DNA from: Variovorax paradoxus B4
Lineage (GTDB): Bacteria; Pseudomonadota; Gammaproteobacteria; Burkholderiales; Burkholderiaceae_C
Direction: 5' to 3'
Assembly (NCBI RefSeq): GCF_000463015.1
Contig: NC_022234.1
Coordinates: forward strand, 248,001 to 312,000
DNA: 64,000 nucleotides
Shown: piece after piece, positions 17,025 through 25,397 of the stretch
Layout: every line of letters begins with the position of its first letter
How positions within the stretch are numbered: position 1 is the stretch's first letter
The notes under the pieces: generated by a model
The model's database searches: none
Told to the model about the DNA's origin: nothing
What the model saw: the letters and a program-made list of their open reading frames with translations, nothing else
Made by a program: the position numbers and the translations under genes

Positions 17025-17929
17025 CAGCGTGCTCCTCTTTCGCGCGCGGCACGGCCCGGCAGGTTGTCGATGACGAGGTTGACCGCGATGGTCAGGCTCG
17101 CGATGGCCAGCGCCGGCACGATCACCGAGGCGCCGCCCATGGCGAGCGCACCAATGTTCTCGCGCACCAGCGAGCCCCAGTCGGCCGCCGGCGGCTGGAT
17201 GCCCAGGCCCAGGAAGCTCAGGCTCGCCAGCAGCAGCACGACATAGACGAAGCGCAGGCCCAGGTCGGCCAGCATCGGGCCCAGGATGTTGGGCAGGATC
17301 TCGCGCAGCATGATGTAGAGCGTGCCCTCGCCGCGTGTGCGCGCCACGGTCACGTAGTCGAGCGCGTTGATGTTGACGGCCAGCGAGCGCGCCATGCGGT
17401 AGGCGCCCGGCACGTAGATGATGGCCGCCGTGACCACCAGCATTGGCACCGAGGAGCCGAAGCCCGCCACCATGATGAGGGCGAACATCTTGCTCGGAAT
17501 TGCCGTGAGCGTGTCCAGGCCGCGGCTGAGCACCGCGTCGATCCAGCGGCCGCTGGCGGCGGCCAGGAGCGCCAGCACGGTGCCGGTGCCGCTGGCCAGC
17601 AGCGTGGCCAGCAATGCCACGCCGACCGTGTAGCGCGCGCCCTCGATGATCAACGCCAGCATGTCGCGGCCAAGGTAATCGGTGCCCAGCCAGTGCTTTG
17701 CGCTGATCGGCGCGAAGACGTTCGAGGTGCCCATGGCCGCTGCGCTGTGCGAGAGCAGCCAGGGGCCGAGCAGCGTCGCGAGCAGCCAGAACAGCAGCAC
17801 CGCGAGGCCAAGCAGGCCGGAGAAGCCGAAGCCGGCGAGCCAGCGCAGCGGACCGGGCCGGCGCTCTTGCGGCACTGGCGCCAGCAAGGCCGTGGCGCTC
17901 ACGACCGGTGGAGAGGTGGACGTTTCCAT
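17024..17929 (-). CDS. ABC transporter permease (DppC/OppC-like)
   Basis: 301 residues. Hydrophobic segments include LSGLLGLAVLLFWLLATLLG-like stretches near the N-terminus and four or more later helices. The ATPase-contact loop is visible as ARTRGEGTLYIMLREILPN. OppC-type N-terminal extracellular region (SNVFAPISAKHWLGTDYLGR) is diagnostic. It pairs with the DppB-like permease 10 bp upstream in one operon. Confidence 0.93.
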   Translation of the reverse strand: METSTSPPVVSATALLAPVPQERRPGPLRWLAGFGFSGLLGLAVLLFWLLATLLGPWLLSHSAAAMGTSNVFAPISAKHWLGTDYLGRDMLALIIEGARYTVGVALLATLLASGTGTVLALLAAASGRWIDAVLSRGLDTLTAIPSKMFALIMVAGFGSSVPMLVVTAAIIYVPGAYRMARSLAVNINALDYVTVARTRGEGTLYIMLREILPNILGPMLADLGLRFVYVVLLLASLSFLGLGIQPPAADWGSLVRENIGALAMGGASVIVPALAIASLTIAVNLVIDNLPGRAARERGAR

Positions 17930-17939
17930 GAAGCTTCCT

Positions 17940-18896
17940 TCAGCGGTGCCGCAGCCGCGGGTTGGCGAGAATGCCGCAGACGTCGGCCGTCGTCACCAGG
18001 ATCAGGTAGGCGCAGCAAAAGATCATGGCGCAGGTCTGCACCAGCGGCATGTCGCGTTGCGACACGCCGTCGACCATCAGCTTGGCGATGCCCGGATAGT
18101 TGAAGATGGTCTCGACGATGATCACGCCGCCCAGCAGGTACGACAGGCTCAGCGCCACTGCGTTGGCAATCGGCCCCACCGCGTTGGGCAGCGCATGTGC
18201 CAGCACCATGCGCATCGGCGAGGCGCCTTTGAGGCGCACCATCTCGATGTAGGGCGCCTCCAGCTGGTCGATCACCGCGGCGCGCGTCATGCGCATCATC
18301 TGCGCGACGATCACGCAGCACAGCACCAGTACCGGCATGGCGAAGGCGCGCAGCAGCTGGCCCAGCGATTCGATGTCGTTGACGAAGGAGAGCGCCGGCA
18401 GCCATCGCAGCTGCACCGCGAACACCAGCACCGCCAGCGTGGCGACCAGGAACTCCGGCACCGACACCACGCCCACGGCCGTCGTCGAGGCGGCGCGGTC
18501 GAACCACGAGCCGCGCCACACCGCCGAGGCGATGCCCAGCGCTAGTGCGATCGGCACCGAGAAGAGGGCCGTGACCGCGGCGAGCAGCAGCGAGTTCGGC
18601 AGGCGGCTGGCAACGAGCTCGCCGACCGGCATCTGCGTGGTGCTCGAAGTGCCGAGATCGCCCTTCAGCAGCCCGCCAAGCCAGCGCGCATAGCGCCGCG
18701 GCGCCGGCACGTCCAGGCCCATCTGGGCGCGCAGCGCGGCCACGGCCTCGGGCGTGGCGTCCTGGCCGAGCTGCTCCTGTGCGGCATCGCCCGGCAGCAC
18801 CGCGGTGATCGAGAACACGACCACCGAGACCGCCAGCAGCGAAACGAGCGCCAGCGCGATGCGCTGGGCCAGGAGTTTCAGGATGACATGGTTCAT
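17940..18896 (-). CDS. ABC transporter permease (DppB/OppB-like)
   Basis: 318 residues. The N-terminal helix LALVSLLAVSVVVFSITAVL leads to the DppB-type LPGDAAQEQLGQDATPEAVA region, with a coupling loop around MVRLKGASPMRMVLAHALPN. Six membrane helices are expected. It forms the transport channel with the DppC-like partner downstream. The gap to the receptor gene is 40 bp. Confidence 0.93.
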   Translation of the reverse strand: MNHVILKLLAQRIALALVSLLAVSVVVFSITAVLPGDAAQEQLGQDATPEAVAALRAQMGLDVPAPRRYARWLGGLLKGDLGTSSTTQMPVGELVASRLPNSLLLAAVTALFSVPIALALGIASAVWRGSWFDRAASTTAVGVVSVPEFLVATLAVLVFAVQLRWLPALSFVNDIESLGQLLRAFAMPVLVLCCVIVAQMMRMTRAAVIDQLEAPYIEMVRLKGASPMRMVLAHALPNAVGPIANAVALSLSYLLGGVIIVETIFNYPGIAKLMVDGVSQRDMPLVQTCAMIFCCAYLILVTTADVCGILANPRLRHR

Positions 18897-18936
18897 TTCG
18901 GTGCTCTCAGGGGTGGGGCGGGCGGCTGCGGGCGCA

Positions 18937-20559
18937 TCATGTTTCCAGCCATACGTTCTCGGCGAAGTTGTAGCCCATGAGGCCGCCCAGCGGGATGGGC
19001 GACAGGCCCTTGAGCTTGGAGCTGTGGCCGTCGAGGCTCGAGAGGAACAGCGGAATGCCGATGCCGGCGTCCTGGTGGATCATGGTCTGCATGTCGGCAT
19101 ACATCTGCTTGCGCTTGGCCAGGTCGGTCTCGGCGCGCGAGGCCACGAGCAGCTGGTCGAACTTCTCGCTCTTCCAGCGCGACTCGTTCCATGCCGCACC
19201 CGACTGGAAGAACTGCGTCAGCAGCACGTCGGCGCTCGGGCGCGGGTTGACGTTGCCGAAGCCGACGTGGCTGTTGAGCCAGTGGTTCGACCAGTAGCCG
19301 TCGGCCGGCATGCGCTTGATGTCCAGCTCCAGCCCCGCGCGCTGCGCCGTCTGCTGCAGCAGCAGGGACATCTCCACCGAATAGAGCGCCGCGGGCGATG
19401 CCACCATTGGCACCTTGCCCGTGATGCCGGACTTCTGCAGGTGGAACTTCGCCTTGTCCAGGTCGAAGGGGCGCTGCGGCAGGCCGGCAAAGTAGAAGCG
19501 GTTGGTCGGGTCGATGGGCTGGTCGTTGGCGACCACCGCGTAGTCCAGCGCAATGGTCTTCTTCATCTGCTCGCGGTCGAACAGGTGCTTCATGGCGAGC
19601 ACGAAGTCCGGGTTGGCGCCGGGGCCCACGTCCTTGCGCATCACGAGGTCGGAGTACTGGCCCGACTGGGTCACGAAGATGCCGAAGCCGGGCGTTCCCT
19701 TCACGCGCTCCACCGACCGCGGATTGACCGAGCCGACCAGGTCCATGCCGCCCGACAGCAGCGCGTTGACGCGCGCACTCTCGTCGCCGATACCCACGAA
19801 CTCGATCTCGTCGAGATACGGCTTGCCGGGCTTCCAGTAGCCCTCGTTGCGCACGACCAGCGAGCGCACGCCGGGCTTGAACTCCTTGAGCTTGTAGGGC
19901 CCGGTGCCGATGCCGGCGTTGAAGTCGGTGGTGCCTTCCTTGACGATGTGGAAGTGGAAGGTGCCCAGGATCACCGGCAGGTCGGCATTCGGCGCGCTGA
20001 GCACGAAGGTCACCTCGTTGGGGCCGGTGGCCTTGGCGCTTTCGATCTGGTCGGCCAGCACCTTGGCCTTGGAGGCGACCGCCGGGTCCTTGTGGCGCAT
20101 CACAGAGAACACCACGTCGGCCGGCGCGAGCGCCTTGCCGTCGTGGAAGACCACGCCCTTGCGCAAGGTGAAGACCCAGGTCTTGGCGTCCTTGGTGGTG
20201 AACGACTCAGCCAGCGCGGGCTGCGGCGTGAGGCTGCGGTCCAGCGTGGTCAGGCCGTTGTAGACCATGTTGCAGCGCGAGTAGTCTGTCTGGTTCGACT
20301 GCTTGGCCGGATCGAGCGTGTCGGTCGCCGCCGCGGTCGCGCCCGCCACCCGGATGCGGCCGCCGCGCCGCGGCGTCTGCGCATGCGCGGACACCGCCAT
20401 GCCCGCCAGGCTGCTGGCGAGCGTGGCCTGCATGCCGCCGGCCATCAGCATTGCCAGGATGTCGCGCCGCGATGCGCCGCGTTTCAGCGAATCCATCACG
20501 CGAAGGCTTTCGCCGGGACCGACGAGGTTTTCGAACCTCTTGTTGCTACTGTCGCTCAT
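18937..20559 (-). CDS. ABC transporter substrate-binding protein, family 5 (dipeptide/opine type)
   Basis: 540 residues. The N-terminus contains a twin-arginine-like SRRDILAMLMAGGM and ends in an A-H-A-type cleavage site near residue 60, so export by Tat is plausible. The mature part has family-5 marks such as VFTLRKGVVFHDGKALAPAD and the C-terminal DAGIGIPLFLSS. It captures the substrate in the periplasm and fixes the specificity of the transporter. Neighbouring oxidase, dehydrogenase and HAD genes suggest an amine, opine or modified amino acid in place of a plain dipeptide. Confidence 0.92.
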   Translation of the reverse strand: MSDSSNKRFENLVGPGESLRVMDSLKRGASRRDILAMLMAGGMQATLASSLAGMAVSAHAQTPRRGGRIRVAGATAAATDTLDPAKQSNQTDYSRCNMVYNGLTTLDRSLTPQPALAESFTTKDAKTWVFTLRKGVVFHDGKALAPADVVFSVMRHKDPAVASKAKVLADQIESAKATGPNEVTFVLSAPNADLPVILGTFHFHIVKEGTTDFNAGIGTGPYKLKEFKPGVRSLVVRNEGYWKPGKPYLDEIEFVGIGDESARVNALLSGGMDLVGSVNPRSVERVKGTPGFGIFVTQSGQYSDLVMRKDVGPGANPDFVLAMKHLFDREQMKKTIALDYAVVANDQPIDPTNRFYFAGLPQRPFDLDKAKFHLQKSGITGKVPMVASPAALYSVEMSLLLQQTAQRAGLELDIKRMPADGYWSNHWLNSHVGFGNVNPRPSADVLLTQFFQSGAAWNESRWKSEKFDQLLVASRAETDLAKRKQMYADMQTMIHQDAGIGIPLFLSSLDGHSSKLKGLSPIPLGGLMGYNFAENVWLET

Positions 20560-20636
20560 GGTGGGGTACTCCTGTGGGCCGTTGACTGAAGGTTGAAGAA
20601 CAAACGCGGGACGAAGACTGCGGACTCGCGGGGCGC

Positions 20637-21929
20637 TCAGGCCAGCTTGTCCTTGAGCGAGTAGTAAAGGCCGATCGCCGGCAGGAACCAGGGCGGGCCG
20701 AAGTGACCGGGGATGGCGGGCCAGTCGCGGCCCTGCCAGGGGTTGGCGCCGGCATCACCGTTCATCACGGCGGCCATGCGCTCGCCCATGTGGACCGACA
20801 TCTGCGTGCCGTGGCCGCTGTAGCCCATGGCGTAGTAGAGGCCGTCGCGCTCCCCGGCGTGGGGCAAGCGGTCTTGCGTCATGTCGACCAGTCCGCCCCA
20901 GCAGTAGTCCAGCCGCACGGCGCCGAGCTGCGGGAAGGTTTCGGCCAGTCCGGCGCGCAGGATCTCGCCGCTCGCGGCATCCGACTGCGGGCTGGAGATG
21001 GCGAAGCGCGCGCGTCCGCCGAACACCAGCCGGTGGTCGGGCGTGAGCCGGAAGTAGTGGTGGATGTTGGCCACCGTCGTGTAGGTGCGCCGGGCCGCGA
21101 GCAGCGCCTGCGCGCGCTCGGCGCCGAGCGGCTCTGTGACGACGATGAAGCTGCCGATCGGCACGATGCGCCGGCGCAGCCAGCCGAAGCTGCCGTAGCC
21201 GCCATGCCGCGTGGCACCGGTGGCCAGCAGCACCTGCTGCGCAGTGACGATGCCGCCGGCGGTGTGCAGCCGGTGCGCATGGCCCTGGCCCAGGCGCTCG
21301 ATGCGGCTCACCATGGTGCCGGTGTGGATCTGTGCGCCATGCCGCTGCGCGGCCGCGGCCAGGCCCTGGGCGAAGCGGCCCATGTGCATCTGGCCGCTGC
21401 GCCTATAGAGCAGGCCGCCGTGGAAGCGCTCGCTCTGCACCTCGCTGCGCACTTGTGCTGCGTCGAGGATTTCGACATCGGTGTCCACGCCGTCTGCGAC
21501 CAGGCGCTCGGCGCTGCGTTCGAGCGCGGCCATCTGGTTGGCGCGCGTGGCGAGCTTGAGCTTGCCGTGGCGCATGAAGTCGCAGTCGATGGCTTCGTCG
21601 CGCACCAGCCGCGCCACGGTGTCGACCGCGTCGTCGTAGGCGCGGTACCAGGCGCGGGCCTTGTCGATGCCGACCCTGGCGGCCACGTCGGCATAGTCCA
21701 CCGCGAGCCCGTTGTTCACGTGCCCGCCGTTGCGGCCCGAGGCCTCGGCCGCTACGCGGCTGCCGGCCTCCAGCACCGCGACGCGGGCGCCGCGCTTGGC
21801 CAGCGCCAGCGCCGCCGACAGGCCGGTAAAGCCGCCGCCCACCACCGCAACGTCGATCTGCGCCGGCAGTGCATGCACTGCGGGAGCGAAGGCCGGCGCG
21901 GAATCGGTCCAATAGGAGTCGAGCTTCAT
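20637..21929 (-). CDS. FAD-dependent amine/amino-acid oxidase (DAO fold, PuuB-like)
   Basis: 430 residues. FAD-binding motif VAVVGGGFTGLSAALALA at about 28-45, then VLEAGSRVAAEASGRNGGHV. The C-terminal block MGYSGHGTQMSVHMGE is typical of gamma-glutamylputrescine-oxidase-like enzymes. It oxidises a C-N bond, giving an imine or aldehyde and peroxide or reduced acceptor. The gene lies between the HAD gene and the ABC receptor in one operon, so it probably performs the first oxidation of the imported compound. Substrate is inferred only as an amine. Confidence 0.9.
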   Translation of the reverse strand: MKLDSYWTDSAPAFAPAVHALPAQIDVAVVGGGFTGLSAALALAKRGARVAVLEAGSRVAAEASGRNGGHVNNGLAVDYADVAARVGIDKARAWYRAYDDAVDTVARLVRDEAIDCDFMRHGKLKLATRANQMAALERSAERLVADGVDTDVEILDAAQVRSEVQSERFHGGLLYRRSGQMHMGRFAQGLAAAAQRHGAQIHTGTMVSRIERLGQGHAHRLHTAGGIVTAQQVLLATGATRHGGYGSFGWLRRRIVPIGSFIVVTEPLGAERAQALLAARRTYTTVANIHHYFRLTPDHRLVFGGRARFAISSPQSDAASGEILRAGLAETFPQLGAVRLDYCWGGLVDMTQDRLPHAGERDGLYYAMGYSGHGTQMSVHMGERMAAVMNGDAGANPWQGRDWPAIPGHFGPPWFLPAIGLYYSLKDKLA

Positions 21930-21961
21930 GGCAGGGAGCGGTTGAATGCGTGAAAGAAAGG

Positions 21962-22627
21962 TCAGAGGCCGACGACGCCGGGCAGGCCGCCGATGTCCTG
22001 GATCTCGGTGTAGCGGTAGGCCGGATTGCCCGGGCCGTGGCCGCGGTTGACGAACACCTTGTTGGCGATGCCGATGTCGTCGGCCGACATCAGGTCGTAG
22101 CGCAGGCTGGACGACACGTGCAGCACGTCTTCGGGATTGCAGCCGAGCGAATCGAGCATGTATTCGAAGGCTTGCAGCCGCGGCTTGTAGGCCTGTGCCT
22201 GCTGCGCGGTGTAGACGCGGTGGAAGGGCGCGCCGAGCATGGCCACGTTCTTCTGGATTTGGTCGTCCGACGCGTTCGACAGGATGACCAGCGGGATTTC
22301 CTTGGCCACCTTGGCCAGGCCTGCGGCCACGTCGTCATGCGGGCCCCAGGTGGGCACTGCGTCGTAGTACGCCTGGCCGTCGCTGTCGAAATACTGGATC
22401 TTCCACTTCTTGCACAGGCGGCGCACCGCGTTCTTCAGCACCACCTCGTAGGGCTGCCAGGCGCCCAGCACTTCGTCGAAGCGGTAGGCGGTGAAATCGG
22501 TGACGAACTGCGCCATCTGCTGCGGCCGGATGCGGTCGGCGAAGAGGTCGGTGGTCAGCTCTTTCATGCGGAACCGCGTGAGGGTGCCGTAGCAGTCGAA
22601 GGTCACGTACTTGGGACGGAAGGTCAT
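21962..22627 (-). CDS. HAD-superfamily hydrolase, haloacid-dehalogenase type II-like
   Basis: 221 residues from the ATG at 22627. Nucleophile Asp11 in VTFDCYGTL, Ser/Asn motif VILSNASDD, and the catalytic Lys in AYKPRLQAFEYML are all present. The family includes L-2-haloacid dehalogenases and phosphatases. A much longer open frame upstream (to 23467) overlaps the divergent GNAT gene and is not real. First gene of the ABC-oxidase operon. Its role may be repair or hydrolysis of a pathway intermediate; dehalogenation is not shown. Confidence 0.87.
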   Translation of the reverse strand: MTFRPKYVTFDCYGTLTRFRMKELTTDLFADRIRPQQMAQFVTDFTAYRFDEVLGAWQPYEVVLKNAVRRLCKKWKIQYFDSDGQAYYDAVPTWGPHDDVAAGLAKVAKEIPLVILSNASDDQIQKNVAMLGAPFHRVYTAQQAQAYKPRLQAFEYMLDSLGCNPEDVLHVSSSLRYDLMSADDIGIANKVFVNRGHGPGNPAYRYTEIQDIGGLPGVVGL

Positions 22628-23129
22628 GGTCTCGAATCCTCTGTGAAGGGTGGCAAATGCGACAAACTCATTACGAAGCGATTGCAGCACGCCGTCGCTC
22701 GGCGCATGTAGGGAAAAACGGCGCCTGGCGAAACGAAGCTGCGGTTTGCGGGGGCGCCGACGGCATGCCGTGCGGCGTGCCCTGCGTGCGTGCGGCCATG
22801 CACCTTGGTGCGCCGTTGCGAAGCCCGCGGGCACGCTTTTGAAGCGCGGGCTGGCGTCGACGAGCCGGCGCACCGGTTCCTTGCCGATGGGTGTTTCGCG
22901 AATGGAAGGCGTGCATGGCGTGGGTCGTGGAAAGTGGCGGTCGATCCTATGCAGGTTGGCACAGCATTTGTGTGCGTATGCGGCCGCGCCGCCGCAGCGA
23001 ATTGCGAAACCGGGGTGCGCTGCAACCGAAGCTTGCAAGTTTCGAAAGAGGTCCTTTTTGTGCTGGTGCGGCGCCGCAATGTCGTCCAAGATGGATGCGC
23101 CATTCCGCCGCAACAGAGAGTTTTCCCCT
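22628..23129. other. 502-bp divergent intergenic region, no gene seen
   Basis: Open frames here lack ribosome sites and family similarity. The stretch must carry the promoters of the ABC-oxidase operon (leftward) and of the GNAT gene (rightward). A 10-bp palindrome CGGCATGCCG is at 22761-22770. No regulator gene is adjacent. Confidence 0.5.
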
Positions 23130-24008
23130 ATGCCTGAACCCACTCCGAACGCACCCGCCATGGATGGCGTGGTGCTCAGGCCGATGACGGCCGCCGATCT
23201 TCCACAGGCGCATGCGCTCTCGGCCGAACTGCGCTGGCCGCACCGTCCCGCGGACTGGGAGCAGGTGTTCCCGCATGCCGACGGCATTGCAGTGGAGCGC
23301 GACGGCGAGATCATCGCGACCGGCCTGCGCTGGCGCTGGGGCCAGCGCCACGCCACCATCGGCCTGGTGATCGTCACGCCCGCCTGCCAGGGCCGCCGCA
23401 TCGGGCATCGCCTGATGAGCGCGCTGCTCGATGGGCTCGAGGATCGCACGGTGCTTTTGCACGCCACCGCGGAAGGTCGCGGACTTTATGAGCGGCTCGG
23501 CTTTGTGCGCGCGGGCGAGGTGCGCCAGCACCAGGGCATCGCGCAGCCGGCGCCGCTGGTTGCGCTGCAGCCCGGCCGGCGGCTGCGGCCTGCGGGTCTC
23601 AACGAGCTGCCCGCGCTGCAGGCGCTCGACGCGGCCGCGCGAGGCATGCCGCGCGATGCGCTGGTCGCCGAACTGCTGCAAAGCGCCGATGCCTGCGTGG
23701 TGCTCGACCACGACAACGAGCCGAAGGGTTTTGCCATGCTGCGGCGCTTCGGCCGCGGCCATTCGATCGGTCCGGTGGTCGCGCCCGATGCCGAGGGTGC
23801 GAAGGCGCTGATCGCGCACCTTGCGGGCTTGAATGCCGGTCACTTCACGCGCATCGATATCGACTTCGACAGCGGGCTGGCCGAATGGCTCGAGAGCATC
23901 GGCCTGCTGCGCGTGGATGCGCCGACGACGATGGTGCGGGGTGAGCCGCTTGCTGTTGCTGAGCACGGGCCTTCGCTGTTTGCTCTCGTTACCCAGGCTG
24001 TTGGGTAG
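23130..24008 (+). CDS. GNAT-family N-acetyltransferase
   Basis: 292 residues from the ATG at 23130; the open frame upstream to 22650 is not conserved in character. The N-terminal GNAT domain shows LRPMTAADLPQAHALSAEL and the acetyl-CoA loop block TPACQGRRIGHRLM, then GLYERLGFVRAGE. The C-terminal half (about 150-290) looks like the second acetyltransferase-type domain found in this subgroup, including DFDSGLAEWLESIGL. It would transfer an acetyl group to an amine. It is divergent from the amine-oxidation operon, so an amine substrate or detoxification role would fit. Confidence 0.86.
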   Translation: MPEPTPNAPAMDGVVLRPMTAADLPQAHALSAELRWPHRPADWEQVFPHADGIAVERDGEIIATGLRWRWGQRHATIGLVIVTPACQGRRIGHRLMSALLDGLEDRTVLLHATAEGRGLYERLGFVRAGEVRQHQGIAQPAPLVALQPGRRLRPAGLNELPALQALDAAARGMPRDALVAELLQSADACVVLDHDNEPKGFAMLRRFGRGHSIGPVVAPDAEGAKALIAHLAGLNAGHFTRIDIDFDSGLAEWLESIGLLRVDAPTTMVRGEPLAVAEHGPSLFALVTQAVG

Positions 24009-24025
24009 CTTGCTTTTCCGGGGCG

Positions 24026-24120
24026 CGCTCCCGCCGACGGGGTACGTTGCTCCGCGAATGTCCTCCGGCCTGCGGCCTCCCCTTGATTTCGCTGCGCAAG
24101 GCACCCCATCAGCGGGAGCG
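24026..24120. repeat. large intergenic inverted repeat, first unit
   Basis: Perfect 9-bp outer arms CGCTCCCGC (24026-24034) and GCGGGAGCG (24112-24120), followed inward by GGGG/CCCC pairing. The unit lies in the 304-bp gap after the GNAT gene. It resembles dispersed palindromic units seen in Variovorax (from memory) and could fold into a long transcript hairpin. Confidence 0.6.
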
Positions 24121-24157
24121 TGATTCAGAGCAGTCGTTGATCAGCGGTACACCCGGA

Positions 24158-24263
24158 GCGTGCCCCAGTGCACAGGGCATCGGGTGCTTCCCGCAGCGAA
24201 TTAAAGGAGGAGGCGAAGCCGGGGGACGTTCGCGGAGGGGAGTACCCGGTGGCCTGGGCACGC
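24158..24263. repeat. large intergenic inverted repeat, second unit
   Basis: Perfect 8-bp arms GCGTGCCC (24158-24165) and GGGCACGC (24256-24263). Inner imperfect pairing CGGGTGCTTCCCGC against GCGGAGGGGAGTACCCG makes a long branched hairpin. It ends 50 bp before ghrA. I see no gene in this gap. Confidence 0.6.
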
Positions 24264-24312
24264 GCCCTGAACAACATCGCCAAGAACACAAGCACACCAA
24301 ATACACCTCACC

Positions 24313-25245
24313 ATGAAGACCACCTTCCTCTACAAGTCAGACCCCGTACGCGGCCGCCAGTGGGCCGAAGTATTCAGCCGCCACCGCCCCGACATCGACT
24401 TCCGCATCTGGCCCGACATCGGCGATGCGGCGCAGGTGCGCTTTCTCGCGGCCTGGGTGCCGCCGGACGACATCGCCGAGCGCTTCCCGAATCTCGAAGT
24501 ACTGTTCTCTTCTGGCGCGGGTGTCGACCAGTTCGACTTCGCAGCACTCCCGCCCGAGTTGCCCGTGGTGCGCATGGTCGAACCCGGCATCGTGCGCGGC
24601 ATGGTCGAGTACGTGACGCATGCCGTGCTCGGCCTGCACCGCGACATGCCGCAGTACCGGCGCCAGCAGAACGAAGGCCAGTGGCAGCCGCTGCCAGTGC
24701 GGCCCGCGGCGGAGCGGCGCGTGGGCGTTCTGGGGCTGGGCTCGCTCGGCCAGGCCGTGCTGGCGCAGCTTGTCGCATTGGGCTTCGACTGCGCGGGCTG
24801 GAGCCGCTCGCGGCATGAGGTCGATGGCGTGCAATGCCATGCGGGCGCCGATGAGCTGCCCGCCTTTCTCGCGCGCACCGACATCCTCGTGTGCCTGCTG
24901 CCGCTCACCGATTCGACGCGCGGCTTTCTCGATGCGAAGCTGGTCTCGATGTTGCCGATGGGCGCGGGCCTGGTGCATGTGGGCCGCGGGCCGCACCTGG
25001 TCGAGGCCGATTTTCTCGACGCACTGGCCAGCGGCCAGATCGGCGATGCCGTGCTCGACGTGACCGACCCCGAACCGCTGCCGCCCGCGCATGCCTTCTG
25101 GCGCCATCCGCGCATCCAGCTCACGCCGCACATCGCGAGCATGACGCAGCCGCTGAGCGCCGCGGAGGCCGTGCTCGACAACCTGCGCCGCTTCGAAGCC
25201 GGCGAGCCGATGGTCGGCCGCGTGGACCGCGCCAAGGGCTACTGA
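24313..25245 (+). CDS. D-2-hydroxyacid dehydrogenase (glyoxylate/hydroxypyruvate reductase A-like)
   Basis: 310 residues, the usual GhrA length. NAD(P) loop VGVLGLGSLGQAVL near residue 137, catalytic Arg in the LVHVGRGPHLVEADFL region, and catalytic His in LTPHIASMT near 272. It reduces glyoxylate, hydroxypyruvate or another 2-oxo acid. It stands alone between a palindromic repeat gap and the aminotransferase gene 152 bp downstream, so it may be transcribed separately or with it. Confidence 0.88.
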   Translation: MKTTFLYKSDPVRGRQWAEVFSRHRPDIDFRIWPDIGDAAQVRFLAAWVPPDDIAERFPNLEVLFSSGAGVDQFDFAALPPELPVVRMVEPGIVRGMVEYVTHAVLGLHRDMPQYRRQQNEGQWQPLPVRPAAERRVGVLGLGSLGQAVLAQLVALGFDCAGWSRSRHEVDGVQCHAGADELPAFLARTDILVCLLPLTDSTRGFLDAKLVSMLPMGAGLVHVGRGPHLVEADFLDALASGQIGDAVLDVTDPEPLPPAHAFWRHPRIQLTPHIASMTQPLSAAEAVLDNLRRFEAGEPMVGRVDRAKGY

Positions 25246-25397
25246 AGAAAAACCCGGCCGCATGATGTGCTGTGGCGGCGCGCATAACCGCAGCCTGCTT
25301 CGTACGGCACCCCCAAAGCAGCACCACGCTATGCGGCGCGCGGCCTAAGCTGGGGGCATCGAAAGCTCCTTTCGCTCTCGCTTTATCCGACACCGCC

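Noticed and set aside
22761..22770. Palindrome CGGCATGCCG as an operator
   Set aside because: Such 10-bp GC palindromes arise easily by chance in this composition and there is no adjacent regulator.
21962..23467. 501-residue version of the HAD gene
   Set aside because: The upstream part is antisense to the GNAT gene and has no HAD character; the family start is at 22627.
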